Below are positions 46,711-54,815 of a DNA stretch of 64,000 nt, in pieces (within the stretch, counting starts at the first letter, position 1; each line of letters opens with the position of its first letter). The stretch lies in contig CAYSYA010000003.1 of assembly GCA_964435285.1 (NCBI GenBank), positions 86,059 to 150,058 of the forward strand. The letters run 5' to 3'. Source of the stretch: GCA-2718035 sp964435285. GTDB taxonomy: Bacteria > Bacteroidota > Bacteroidia > Flavobacteriales > TMED113. Under the pieces are notes generated by a model, which saw only the letters and a program-made list of their open reading frames with translations, did no database searches and was not told the DNA's origin. Made by a program: the position numbers and the translations under genes.

Positions 46711-46718
46711 TATTTTTG
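46711..46718 (+). promoter_or_regulatory. -7 element of tRNA-Arg
   Basis: TATTTTTG matches TAnnTTTG and ends 10 bp before the mature tRNA 5' end, the expected place for a start site close to the tRNA. Confidence 0.5.
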
Positions 46719-46728
46719 CTTTCATTTT

Positions 46729-46802
46729 GGCCCCGTAGTTCAACTGGATAGAATGACAGATTTCGGCTCTGTTGGTTGCAGGTTCAAATCCTGCCGGGGT
46801 CA
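46729..46802 (+). tRNA. tRNA-Arg, anticodon TCG
   Basis: A 74-nt cloverleaf. The 7-bp acceptor stem is GGCCCCG with CGGGGTC plus discriminator A. Then come D-stem GTTC/GAAT, anticodon stem ACAGA/TCTGT with loop TTTCGGC (anticodon TCG), and T-stem GCAGG/CCTGC with loop TTCAAAT. The CCA end is not encoded. It lies between porZ (divergent) and a secreted protein gene and is probably transcribed from the -7 element just upstream. Confidence 0.94.
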
Positions 46803-46833
46803 CGATTAAATTTTCTCTTATTTATTGATTTTT

Positions 46834-46868
46834 AAACCACTATATTTATATAACTAAATACTATCACT
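46834..46868 (+). repeat. Duplicated 35-bp upstream element, copy 1
   Basis: The 35 bp directly before the ATG at 46869 are nearly identical to the 35 bp before the ATG at 47587, with three mismatches. The shared core includes TATATTTATATAACTAAATA, in which TATATTTA is one base from the -7 consensus TAnnTTTG. It is best read as a shared promoter plus short leader. Confidence 0.75.
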
Positions 46869-47552
46869 ATGAAGAAGTTACTACTAGTATTAATTATTCC
46901 TTTTTTGAGCGTAGGGCAAAACATCAAAAATGTCAGCGAGTTAGATTTTAAAAAATCAAAAAATATAGTTAGTGTGAAAGAAAAAAAATTCTTACCAAGC
47001 TTTATTTCCTTATATAGTTATGATTTAGAAAAGGAAACTCCATTATTGAGTATTAAAACCAAACAAGAAAATATGTTTACAATTATGGAAAACAAAAGTG
47101 ATTGTACTGACAATTTTACTTTGATAGAATTAGCTAATTTTTTTGATCTTGATTATTGGTTACTTTTAAAATCTAATTTAGATGGCGGATCACAATCTAT
47201 ATTAATTAATAAAATTAATGGAACTGATTGTTACCTCGGTTATTCGGGTTATATGAAAGAAAATATTATGAATGACTTGATTTTTTTTTCAAATAATTAC
47301 TTTATTATTTCTTATAATAATGGTTGTGATGAAATGTATGGTTGTGATATTGGTTTTGGTTTATTTAAAATAGAAGACAAAAGAATTAAAAATATTTATT
47401 CAACAAATAAATGGTTCTCAAGCTCAATCAAGTGGATTTCAAATAATGAAATTAAAATCGTCGCAACTTCTTTAGAATTAGTCTATGATGAAGATAGTGA
47501 CACAGAAACTGAAAAGAAAACAAATAAATATTTACATATTTCAGAATTCTAA
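46869..47552 (+). CDS. Secreted protein of unknown function
   Basis: 227 aa with a clear signal peptide (MKKLLLVLIIPFLSVG, cleavage near 17). I recognise no family. The middle has several cysteines (for example SDCTDNF, NGTDCYLGY, NGCDEMYGCDIGF), and the C-terminal third is acidic (YDEDSDTETEKKTNK). It is followed by a Hint-domain protein whose 35-bp upstream region is almost the same, so the two genes are probably expressed alike. Base use resembles the neighbours. The ORF is well supported by the signal peptide and length; function is not assignable. Confidence 0.75.
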   Translation: MKKLLLVLIIPFLSVGQNIKNVSELDFKKSKNIVSVKEKKFLPSFISLYSYDLEKETPLLSIKTKQENMFTIMENKSDCTDNFTLIELANFFDLDYWLLLKSNLDGGSQSILINKINGTDCYLGYSGYMKENIMNDLIFFSNNYFIISYNNGCDEMYGCDIGFGLFKIEDKRIKNIYSTNKWFSSSIKWISNNEIKIVATSLELVYDEDSDTETEKKTNKYLHISEF

Positions 47553-47586
47553 AACCAGTATATTTATATAACTAAATAATATCATT
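47552..47586 (+). repeat. Duplicated 35-bp upstream element, copy 2
   Basis: The second copy of the element at 46834-46868, ending exactly at the ATG of the glycan-binding/Hint gene. The three differences are C/G, C/A and C/T at scattered positions. The preceding gene's stop lies inside its first base, so the element overlaps no other coding sequence. Confidence 0.75.
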
Positions 47587-48651
47587 ATGAGGATAATAAC
47601 ACTATTTGCTATATTATCAATTTTTTGTTTTACAGTAGTAATATCACAAAGCATTCCAACAATTTATGCTTCAGGTGGAATGTCACCAAGTGATTGGGAA
47701 AAATATGTACAAGAGGCTATAGAGTCGTATGATAAAGACGGCCCAGCCCTTCAGAATTATGGCATTATAGATAATCCCTGTGCACAGGGATTAATGGTTC
47801 AAAAAGCATCTTCTACACTTGAGCCTCAAGGTAAAAATAATTATTCAATAGAAAATATTAATGACTACAATCACAAAACAGCTTGGGTTGAAGGAAAATC
47901 TGATTATGGAATTGGTGAATTTTTTATTGTAGAATCTATCGCAGTTAATATTATTTATAATGGTTATCAAAAATCTAAGTCCAGTTGGGTCAATAATTCC
48001 AGAGTCAAAAAATTTAAAGTTTTTCAGGACAATAAACCTCTTTGTTATTTAATGCTTAATGATGTTATGGGTGGGCAATATTTTGATTTACCTGAAAGTG
48101 AATTAGAACCAATATATAAATTTGAAATAGTTGATGTATACAAGGGGGAAAGGTGGAATGATGTTGCCATAACTCATATTGACTTTCAGGCTTGTTGCTT
48201 ATTGGGAGAAAGTAAAGTTTTTAGTTTAGAAGAGAATTCAAAAAACATATCCAAGCTGAATGAAGGAGATTTCATAAGCACAATTGATTTAAAAAGTAAA
48301 AAAACCTCATATGTTAAAGTAAACCAATTATTTCAACAAAATCATCAAGTGCTTTTAGAGATTATAACACCTGAAAATAATATTAAGGCAACAAAAGACC
48401 ATCCTTTTTATATAAGGGGTTATGGCTTTATTTCTTTGAGAGAATTATTAAAGAAAAAGAAATTAAAGGATTTCAGTAGTCTAAATAATAAATTTGAAAT
48501 ATTGGTTTGGGACTCATTAAAACAACAGACTAAATATAGTATTATTTCGGAAATTAATACAATTAAGGGGGATTTCACCACCTACACCATTTTAGATATT
48601 AGTGATGGCTCTAATTACATTGCAAATGGATTTATTACTAGAACGTATTAA
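47587..48651 (+). CDS. Secreted NADase-type glycan-binding domain fused to a Hint domain
   Basis: A 354-aa exported protein. Signal peptide about 1-20. Residues about 70-202 resemble the NADase-type glycan-binding (discoidin-like) domain: ASSTLEPQGKNNYSIENIN, then AWVEGKSDYGIGEFF, NNSRVKKFKVF and DVYKGERWNDVAITHIDF. Directly after, ACCLLGESKVF (Cys203/Cys204) opens a Hint domain, with LNEGDFISTID, ATKDHPFYIRGYGF and the closing strand YIANGFITRTY. Hint domains of hedgehog/polymorphic-toxin type self-cleave at the leading cysteine, which would release the glycan-binding part. The end lacks the usual VHN tail. No toxin domain follows. Each domain call is from pattern; autocleavage is inferred. 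Confidence 0.8.
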   Translation: MRIITLFAILSIFCFTVVISQSIPTIYASGGMSPSDWEKYVQEAIESYDKDGPALQNYGIIDNPCAQGLMVQKASSTLEPQGKNNYSIENINDYNHKTAWVEGKSDYGIGEFFIVESIAVNIIYNGYQKSKSSWVNNSRVKKFKVFQDNKPLCYLMLNDVMGGQYFDLPESELEPIYKFEIVDVYKGERWNDVAITHIDFQACCLLGESKVFSLEENSKNISKLNEGDFISTIDLKSKKTSYVKVNQLFQQNHQVLLEIITPENNIKATKDHPFYIRGYGFISLRELLKKKKLKDFSSLNNKFEILVWDSLKQQTKYSIISEINTIKGDFTTYTILDISDGSNYIANGFITRTY

Positions 48652-48700
48652 TACCTTAATAAAAAATAATCACATTGCTTAATTAAGGTCACAATTAACA

Positions 48701-48811
48701 TTAATTATCTCTGTCTTCAAAATCTTCTTCCTCACTTTGACTTAGTTGAAAATAAATCAAATAGCTAAAGATGCCTAATAATATTATCCAGAAAATTAAG
48801 CTAAAATTCAT
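48701..48811 (-). CDS. 36-aa membrane microprotein coupled to ybjQ
   Basis: A 36-codon ORF, MNFSLIFWIILLGIFSYLIY followed by FQLSQSEEEDFEDRDN. It has a single membrane helix (about 4-20) and an acidic tail. The ATG is one base after the TAA stop of the YbjQ gene on the same strand, a spacing expected of translational coupling. It has no recognisable family. The topology (N-terminal helix, acidic cytoplasmic tail) recalls small regulators or CcoQ-like proteins, but nothing more can be said. Confidence 0.6.
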   Translation of the reverse strand: MNFSLIFWIILLGIFSYLIYFQLSQSEEEDFEDRDN

Positions 48812-48812
48812 A

Positions 48813-49127
48813 TTATTTAATTTTTACAGCAGTTCCATAGGCCAGTATTTCTGCAGCACCTTGCGTTATTACTGACGTTGAAATTCTAATATTTATGATT
48901 GCATCAGCGCCTAATCTTTCTCCATCTTCAATCATTCTTTGTAAGGCCTGTTCCCTTGATTCTGCCTGTAATTTTGTGTATTCACTTAATTCGCCGCCAA
49001 TTATATTTTTAAGTCCTGCAAAAATATCTCTACCGATATTTCTTGCCCTTACCGTACTCCCTCTTGCTATTCCCAAAATTTCCGATACTTCTTTATTAGG
49101 GATATTTTCAGTTGTAGTTACAATCAT
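48813..49127 (-). CDS. YbjQ-family protein (DUF74, putative heavy-metal-binding)
   Basis: 104 aa matching the YbjQ/UPF0145 family: starts IVTTTENIPNKEVSEILGIARGSTVRARNIGRD, with GLKNIIGGELSEYT and GADAIINIRISTS following, and ends with the conserved AYGTAVKIK. The fold forms pentamers; a metal-binding role has been suggested but no activity is established. It is followed one base later by a 36-aa membrane protein and is divergent from the CotH-kinase gene. Confidence 0.92.
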   Translation of the reverse strand: MIVTTTENIPNKEVSEILGIARGSTVRARNIGRDIFAGLKNIIGGELSEYTKLQAESREQALQRMIEDGERLGADAIINIRISTSVITQGAAEILAYGTAVKIK

Positions 49128-49166
49128 AGAATATTAGTTATTAAGTTATTATTGGTAAATATAGAT

Positions 49167-49174
49167 TATATTTG
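49167..49174 (+). promoter_or_regulatory. -7 element placing the CotH-protein start at or near the transcript 5' end
   Basis: TATATTTG matches TAnnTTTG and ends only 4 bp before the ATG at 49179. A start site at the usual distance would give a leaderless or nearly leaderless mRNA. This is also why the ATG at 49179 is preferred over the TTG at 49152. Confidence 0.45.
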
Positions 49175-49178
49175 TAAT

Positions 49179-52100
49179 ATGAGATTATATACATACATTT
49201 TATTATTGATTCCTTTCTTTACTTTTTCACAAATACAGATCAATGAATTTTTTGCTGATAATGGAGAATGTTGTCTTGATGATTTTGACGAGCCAGAGGA
49301 CTTTATTGAAATAATAAATTTATCTGCCGAGGATTTAGATTTAGCTGGTTATTATTTTGGTGATTTAAATGGGGGAACTGTAATTGCTGATACTGATCCA
49401 GGTTTAACAACTATACCTAGTGGAGGCCTAAAGGTTTTGTGGTTTGATGAGGATTTAGACCAAGGCTTATTACACATAGATGCAAAACTAAATAATTCTG
49501 GAGAAAGTATCATCTGTATTAATCCAACTGGAGACACAATTATAAACATTTCTTATTCAGAACAATACGAAGATATTTCTTTTGCATCATTTCCAGATGG
49601 TCAAGTATATGATATCGGATGGGATCTGACGATGTGCCCATCCCCAGGTGAAAGTAATAATTTTTGTCCAATGATTGAGGGCTGTACAAGCCCTAATGCT
49701 GATAATTATAATCCCGAAGCAAGTATTGAAAATGGGACATGTATTTTTAGTAATACTGAAGGTTTAATAATCAATGAATATGGAGCTTCTAATTGTAATA
49801 ATCAAGGAAGTGAATGTGGAGATTACGAAGATTGGATAGAGTTATATAATAATTCAGCTAGTTCAATTGATTTAAATGGTTTTTATCTCAGTGATAAAAT
49901 ATCAAGCCCAACAAAGTGGCAAATTACAGAGTCTCTTGTTATAGAGCCCTACAGTTATCAGCTCATTTACTTATCTGGCATAAATCAAATGAATGCTAAC
50001 GGGCAATATGGAAATGCTCCACACACAAATTTTAAATTATCGCAAACACGAAGCGATGAGTACCTTGTTTTAACTAATATTGAATCACAAATTATTTTTT
50101 ATTCTAACACAACCCCTAATCAACTCAACCACTCTAGAGGAAGGGTTACAGATGCGGCTGTAGACTGGGGGATATTTACTTCTCCATCTCCTGGCTCATC
50201 TAATCAAAATAGTAAGCCGGCGTATACTTCCGCTCCGATATTTGATTTCAGTCCGGGTTTTTATGAGGGTCAAATTGAGCTTAGTATCTCTACTGAAGAC
50301 ACAGGTGTTTTTATTTATTATTCAACTAATGGGGATTGGCCGACTGATGATGATGCTTTATATATTGAAATAGATACTGACGGTTCAATATTGCAGGGTG
50401 GTGACCCAATAATTATTAACGAGACCTCTGTTATCAGGGCTATAGTATATGATAAATTAAATAATAACTTACCTAGTTTTGTAGAAACAAATACTTATTT
50501 CATAAACTCAAGTCACACTGTTAATGTTATTTCAATTGCTGGAGATCAAGTCGATAATTTATTAAACGGAAATCAAATCAAGCCAATAGGTTCTTTTGAA
50601 ATGTTTGATGAAAACGGAGATTTAATTGATGAGGCCACTGGCGAGTTTAATGAGCACGGCAACGATTCATGGGCCTATGCACAAAGAGGTTTTGATTATA
50701 TTACCAGAGATCAGCATGGATATAATTACGCAATAAGAAATGAAATCTTCCGGGAAAAAAATAGAGATGAATTTCAAAGATTAATTGTTAAGGCTGCGGC
50801 AAATGATAATTACCCATTTACTGGAGGAGCCCCTGCTCACATAAGAGATTCGTATATTCAATCATTATCCCAGGTTGGAGATTTAAGGTTAGATGAGCGT
50901 ACTCATGAATCATGTGTTTTATATGTTAACGGTGAGTATTGGGGTGTTTATGACTACCGAGAAAAAGTTGATGATTTGGATTTTACAGAACATTATTATG
51001 ATCAAGGATATGGTAATGTTGATTTTTTAAAAACATGGGGTGGGACTTGGACTGACATTGGAGACAATACAACTCAGCAAGAATGGAATAATTTAAGAGA
51101 TTTTATAGTAGATAACGACATGACCGATGCTGATAATTATCAATATGTTAAAAGCGTATATAACACGGGAAGCTTAATTGACTATTTTATTTTGAACTCA
51201 TATGTTGTATGTATGGATTGGCTTAATTGGAATACTGCATGGTGGAGAGGAAAGAATCCTGATGGTGATAAAAAAAAGTGGCGTTATGCACTGTGGGACA
51301 TGGATGCAACTTTTGGTCATTATGTTAATTATACAGGAATACCAGATACTGGTTCTGGCGCTGATCCATGTGATCCAGAACAACTAGGAGATCCTGGTGG
51401 CCAGGGTCATGTTCCTATTTTAAATTCTTTATTTGAAAATGAAGAGTTTACAGCGGACTATATTAATAGGTACGCAGATTTATCTAATAGTACATTCTCA
51501 TGTGATTTTATGATTTATCACTTAGATAGTTTAATTGCAATAATAGAACCAGAAATGCCACAGCAAATAGAAAGATGGGGTGGTAATATACAACAGTGGC
51601 AAGATAATGTACAAGAATTAAAAGACTTCATACTGGAAAGGTGCTCTGATGAAATTGTTTCAGGAATGGAGGAGTGTTATGATGTAGAAGCAATTACATT
51701 AAATGTTATAATTGAGGGACAGGGAGATGTTCAATTAAATAGTATAGAGTTGACTCCAGAAAATACACCTTGGGAGGGAACATACTATTCAGGTGTTCCT
51801 CTTGAGTTACAAGCAGTGCCATATGAGCTTGTTAATTTCTATTGGGAAGTTATAGATGGAGATGCTTTTGTTGCCAATACTACAGATCTAGAGACCACGC
51901 TCTCTATGGTTTCGGGTCCCGTTACTTTAATTGCAAATTTTGATGCGTGTCAGTTAATTGAATCTGATTTAATTATTGGTCCCACTGAAGTAGAGGAGGG
52001 TCAAATATCTCAGTATAGCTTTTTCTCAGGGCAGCAAAATGAATTAGAATGGGAGGTCACGGGAGGTGAAATTTTATGGACATCTGGATTTGATAATACG

Positions 52101-52484
52101 GTGGCTATTATATGGGATATGGGAGCTACTGAGGGAGAAATTATAGTTGGTGCCGCTAATGAACTTGGTGAGATTACTTGCTTTACTACTACAATTACAA
52201 TTAATGAGTCAACCTCAACTAACACTGGCTTGGATTCAGTGGAAGAGGTTTCATTTTTTGTTTTTCCAAACCCGATACATGGTAATAATCTAAAAATACA
52301 CTCAAGTGTTCATTTAGATAATTGTAGAATTATTGATCAGTTAGGTAGGGTGGTCAAAGATTTTAATTTTAAAATTGTTGAGGGTTACCAAACAATTAAT
52401 CTAGAGGGTTTGTCTCCAGGTGTTTATTTAATGGTGCTGTCCTCGGATATTGGGACCATGACCAAAACTATAAAAAAACTATAA
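49179..52484 (+). CDS. CotH-kinase and lamin-tail-domain protein, T9SS secreted
   Basis: A surface or secreted protein of about 1,100 aa. Signal peptide (MRLYTYILLLIPFFTFS); two lamin-tail-like domains (IQINEFFADN and GLIINEYGASN) separated by a Cys-bounded GCTSPNADNYNPEASIENGTC unit; a chitobiase/FN3-like region (FIYYSTNGDWPTD); a CotH-kinase domain (RLIVKAAANDNYPF, RDSYIQSL, LYVNGEYWGVYDYREK, YALWDMDATFGHY, where DMD is the metal motif); and a C-terminal T9SS sorting domain (VFPNPIHGNNLKIHS to TMTKTIKKL). CotH domains phosphorylate proteins or sit in wall-associated proteins; the substrate is unknown. I chose the ATG at 49179, as the TTG at 49152 would spoil the signal peptide. Confidence 0.9.
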   Translation: MRLYTYILLLIPFFTFSQIQINEFFADNGECCLDDFDEPEDFIEIINLSAEDLDLAGYYFGDLNGGTVIADTDPGLTTIPSGGLKVLWFDEDLDQGLLHIDAKLNNSGESIICINPTGDTIINISYSEQYEDISFASFPDGQVYDIGWDLTMCPSPGESNNFCPMIEGCTSPNADNYNPEASIENGTCIFSNTEGLIINEYGASNCNNQGSECGDYEDWIELYNNSASSIDLNGFYLSDKISSPTKWQITESLVIEPYSYQLIYLSGINQMNANGQYGNAPHTNFKLSQTRSDEYLVLTNIESQIIFYSNTTPNQLNHSRGRVTDAAVDWGIFTSPSPGSSNQNSKPAYTSAPIFDFSPGFYEGQIELSISTEDTGVFIYYSTNGDWPTDDDALYIEIDTDGSILQGGDPIIINETSVIRAIVYDKLNNNLPSFVETNTYFINSSHTVNVISIAGDQVDNLLNGNQIKPIGSFEMFDENGDLIDEATGEFNEHGNDSWAYAQRGFDYITRDQHGYNYAIRNEIFREKNRDEFQRLIVKAAANDNYPFTGGAPAHIRDSYIQSLSQVGDLRLDERTHESCVLYVNGEYWGVYDYREKVDDLDFTEHYYDQGYGNVDFLKTWGGTWTDIGDNTTQQEWNNLRDFIVDNDMTDADNYQYVKSVYNTGSLIDYFILNSYVVCMDWLNWNTAWWRGKNPDGDKKKWRYALWDMDATFGHYVNYTGIPDTGSGADPCDPEQLGDPGGQGHVPILNSLFENEEFTADYINRYADLSNSTFSCDFMIYHLDSLIAIIEPEMPQQIERWGGNIQQWQDNVQELKDFILERCSDEIVSGMEECYDVEAITLNVIIEGQGDVQLNSIELTPENTPWEGTYYSGVPLELQAVPYELVNFYWEVIDGDAFVANTTDLETTLSMVSGPVTLIANFDACQLIESDLIIGPTEVEEGQISQYSFFSGQQNELEWEVTGGEILWTSGFDNTVAIIWDMGATEGEIIVGAANELGEITCFTTTITINESTSTNTGLDSVEEVSFFVFPNPIHGNNLKIHSSVHLDNCRIIDQLGRVVKDFNFKIVEGYQTINLEGLSPGVYLMVLSSDIGTMTKTIKKL

Positions 52485-52511
52485 TTCACTGATTTACAAC
52501 AACTTATATAT

Positions 52512-52527
52512 AGTTCCACGTGGAACA
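52512..52527. promoter_or_regulatory. parS-like palindrome beside mnmG
   Basis: The bases 52513-52526 read GTTCCACGTGGAAC, a perfect 14-bp palindrome. With one flanking base on each side it is one mismatch from the ParB-binding parS form TGTTCCACGTGGAACA. It sits in the 43-bp convergent gap between the CotH gene and mnmG, outside any coding sequence. It has no T-run, so it is not a terminator. No parA or parB is in the window. Confidence 0.7.
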
Positions 52528-54402
52528 TTATCTTCCTAAATGAACTAAAAGAACGCTTATGTCTGAGGGTGAGACCCCTGAGATTCTAGAGGCCTGACCA
52601 ATTGTTTCAGGCTTTCTTTCGTTTAATTTTTGCCTGCCTTCTGAAGAAATTGATTTAAGTTTGGTGTAGTTAAAATTCTTTGGAAGGATAATGTTTTCAA
52701 GTCTGGTTAATTTCTCAGCATTAATTTTTTCTTTCTCTATATATCCTTTGTATTTAGTGTTGATTTCAAACTGCTCTAGGGCTTCGGAGTTTTCGCCAAA
52801 TGTCTTAAAAAAGTTTTTAAAGAATTCAGTTTGTTTCAAATCAGAAATTCCTATTTGTGGCCTTGAAATTATTTTCTCAATTTTTGTTTTTTGAGAAATT
52901 TCTGACTCCTTGTTTTTATTGAGAATGTTGTTTATTTCCTCCGGCTTAAATGAATTTGATTTTACTTTTTCTTCTAGATTGTTTATGTAACTTAATTTGT
53001 TTTGAAGTTTGTTAACTCTTTCTTTGGAGGCTAGCCCAAGCTTTTGAGCGATTGGTGTAAGTCTTATGTCAGCATTATCTTGCCTTAAAATAATCCTAAA
53101 TTCGGCTCTAGATGTAAACATTCTATATGGCTCTTCTGTACCCTTAGTTATAAGGTCATCAATTAATACGCCAATATATGATTCGTTTCTTTTGAACACA
53201 ATTGGATCCTTTTTATCAATTATCTGTGATGCATTAATTCCTGCCATCATACCCTGGCACGCCGCTTCTTCGTATCCGGTGGTTCCATTTATTTGTCCCG
53301 CAAAAAATAAATTTTTGATTAATTTTGTTTCTAGACTATGTTTTAGTTGTGTTGGTGGGAAATAATCATATTCAATTGCATAACCAGGTCTAAACATTTT
53401 AACGTTTTCTAATCCAGGTATTTCCTTAAGTGCTTTGTATTGAATTTCTTCAGGCAGTGATGTTGAAAAGCCATTAACATAAATTTCACAGGTTTTCCAT
53501 CCCTCAGGTTCTATAAAAATTTGGTGCCTTTTTTTTTCTTTAAATCTTGTTATTTTATCTTCTATCGACGGGCAATATCTTGGTCCCTTTCCTTCAATTC
53601 TACCTTGAAACATGGGTGATCTTTCAAAACCCTTACCAAGAATTTGATGTACTTTCTCATTTGTATAGCACATATAACATGGTTTTTGTTTCTTTATCCT
53701 ATATTCGTTCAGAAAGCTGAAATTGCCCACTTTTTTGTCTCCATTGTCTTCTTCTAATAGTTTGTAATTAATTGACCTCCCATCGATTCTTGGAGGGGTT
53801 CCTGTTTTCATTCTACCTAGTTCAAAGCCATGAGTTTGTAGAAAACCACTAAGGCCCAGTGAAGCCCTTTCCCCAGTTCTACCGCCCCCGAAGTTTTTTT
53901 CTCCAATGTGAATCTTTCCATTTAAAAATGTTCCATTTGTAAGTATTATGGTCTTTGCATTTATACTAATGCCAAGCATTGTTTTTACACCTACAGCCTT
54001 TTTATTTTCAACTATCAGTTCAGTTACCATGTCCTGCCAAAAATCTATGTTTTCTTGACTTTCCAAAAGTAGTCTCCATTCTTCAGCAAATCGCATTCTG
54101 TCATTTTGAGATCTAGGGCTCCACATTGCCGGCCCTTTAGATTTATTTAGCATTTTAAATTGTATCATGGTTTTGTCAGTAATAATACCTGACCCCCCTC
54201 CCATGGCATCTATCTCTCTGATTATCTGACCTTTAGCTATTCCTCCCATTGCGGGGTTACATGACATTTGCGCAATTGTTTGCATGTTCATTGTAACTAA
54301 AAGTGTTTTTTTTCCCAATTTAGATCCAGCTAGCGCCGCCTCACACCCTGCATGCCCCCCTCCTACAACAATTAAATCATATTTTGTTTTAAAAATACTC
54401 AT
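52528..54402 (-). CDS. mnmG: tRNA uridine-5-carboxymethylaminomethyl modification enzyme MnmG (GidA)
   Basis: A FAD-dependent partner of MnmE, installing the cmnm5 group on wobble U34 of several tRNAs. The 624-aa protein begins with the FAD dinucleotide-binding motif VVGGGHAGCEAALAGSKLG and QMSCNPAMGGIAKGQ. The conserved blocks FGGGRTGERASLGLSGFLQ and MKTGTPPRIDGR follow; the latter carries the substrate-binding region. The C-terminal helical domain ends HLGR. Its start overlaps ybeY by 4 bp. The stop lies just beside the parS-like palindrome. Confidence 0.97.
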   Translation of the reverse strand: MSIFKTKYDLIVVGGGHAGCEAALAGSKLGKKTLLVTMNMQTIAQMSCNPAMGGIAKGQIIREIDAMGGGSGIITDKTMIQFKMLNKSKGPAMWSPRSQNDRMRFAEEWRLLLESQENIDFWQDMVTELIVENKKAVGVKTMLGISINAKTIILTNGTFLNGKIHIGEKNFGGGRTGERASLGLSGFLQTHGFELGRMKTGTPPRIDGRSINYKLLEEDNGDKKVGNFSFLNEYRIKKQKPCYMCYTNEKVHQILGKGFERSPMFQGRIEGKGPRYCPSIEDKITRFKEKKRHQIFIEPEGWKTCEIYVNGFSTSLPEEIQYKALKEIPGLENVKMFRPGYAIEYDYFPPTQLKHSLETKLIKNLFFAGQINGTTGYEEAACQGMMAGINASQIIDKKDPIVFKRNESYIGVLIDDLITKGTEEPYRMFTSRAEFRIILRQDNADIRLTPIAQKLGLASKERVNKLQNKLSYINNLEEKVKSNSFKPEEINNILNKNKESEISQKTKIEKIISRPQIGISDLKQTEFFKNFFKTFGENSEALEQFEINTKYKGYIEKEKINAEKLTRLENIILPKNFNYTKLKSISSEGRQKLNERKPETIGQASRISGVSPSDISVLLVHLGR

Positions 54403-54815
54403 ATGTTTTCTTTTATAAATTTATTTTCTAATCTTCTCATGATTAAGGTCTCATTTTTTTTTTTGTCTTTGTAACCCATAAGGTGAAGAAGTCCATGAAT
54501 CATGACCCTAGCTAACTCTTCTTTAAATGAAACTTTGTATTTCTTAGAGTTTTCCTTCACTCGTTCGCTACTAATAAATATATCACCTAAAATTAGACCA
54601 CGTTCATTATATTCAAATGTTATTACATCTGTAAGGTCTTCATGTTTTAAGTATTTTATATTTAATTTTTGCAAATATTCATCAGAACAGAAGATAAATG
54701 AAATTGATTCTATTTTTTTTTTCATCTTCTTTGAAAAGTTAACAAATTTATACTTAGGTAAAATTCTGTTTTTAGAAAAGGTAACATCTTCAAAAAAGTA
54801 TTTAATAGTATTCAT
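54399..54815 (-). CDS. ybeY: Endoribonuclease YbeY (rRNA maturation)
   Basis: A metal-dependent RNase in 16S rRNA 3' maturation and ribosome quality control. The 138-aa protein has the UPF0054 core: DVITFEYNERGLILGDIFIS and the zinc motif MIHGLLHLMGYKDKKKNE. The third ligand of the usual HGxLHLxGYDH is Asp rather than His at the end (GYKDK), which I remember as normal in Bacteroidota. It overlaps mnmG by 4 bp and the DUF4175 gene by 1 bp. Confidence 0.93.
   Translation of the reverse strand: MNTIKYFFEDVTFSKNRILPKYKFVNFSKKMKKKIESISFIFCSDEYLQKLNIKYLKHEDLTDVITFEYNERGLILGDIFISSERVKENSKKYKVSFKEELARVMIHGLLHLMGYKDKKKNETLIMRRLENKFIKENI

Noticed and set aside
49152..49178. TTG-initiated extension of the CotH protein
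   Set aside because: It would put polar residues in front of an otherwise ideal signal peptide and overlaps the promoter element.
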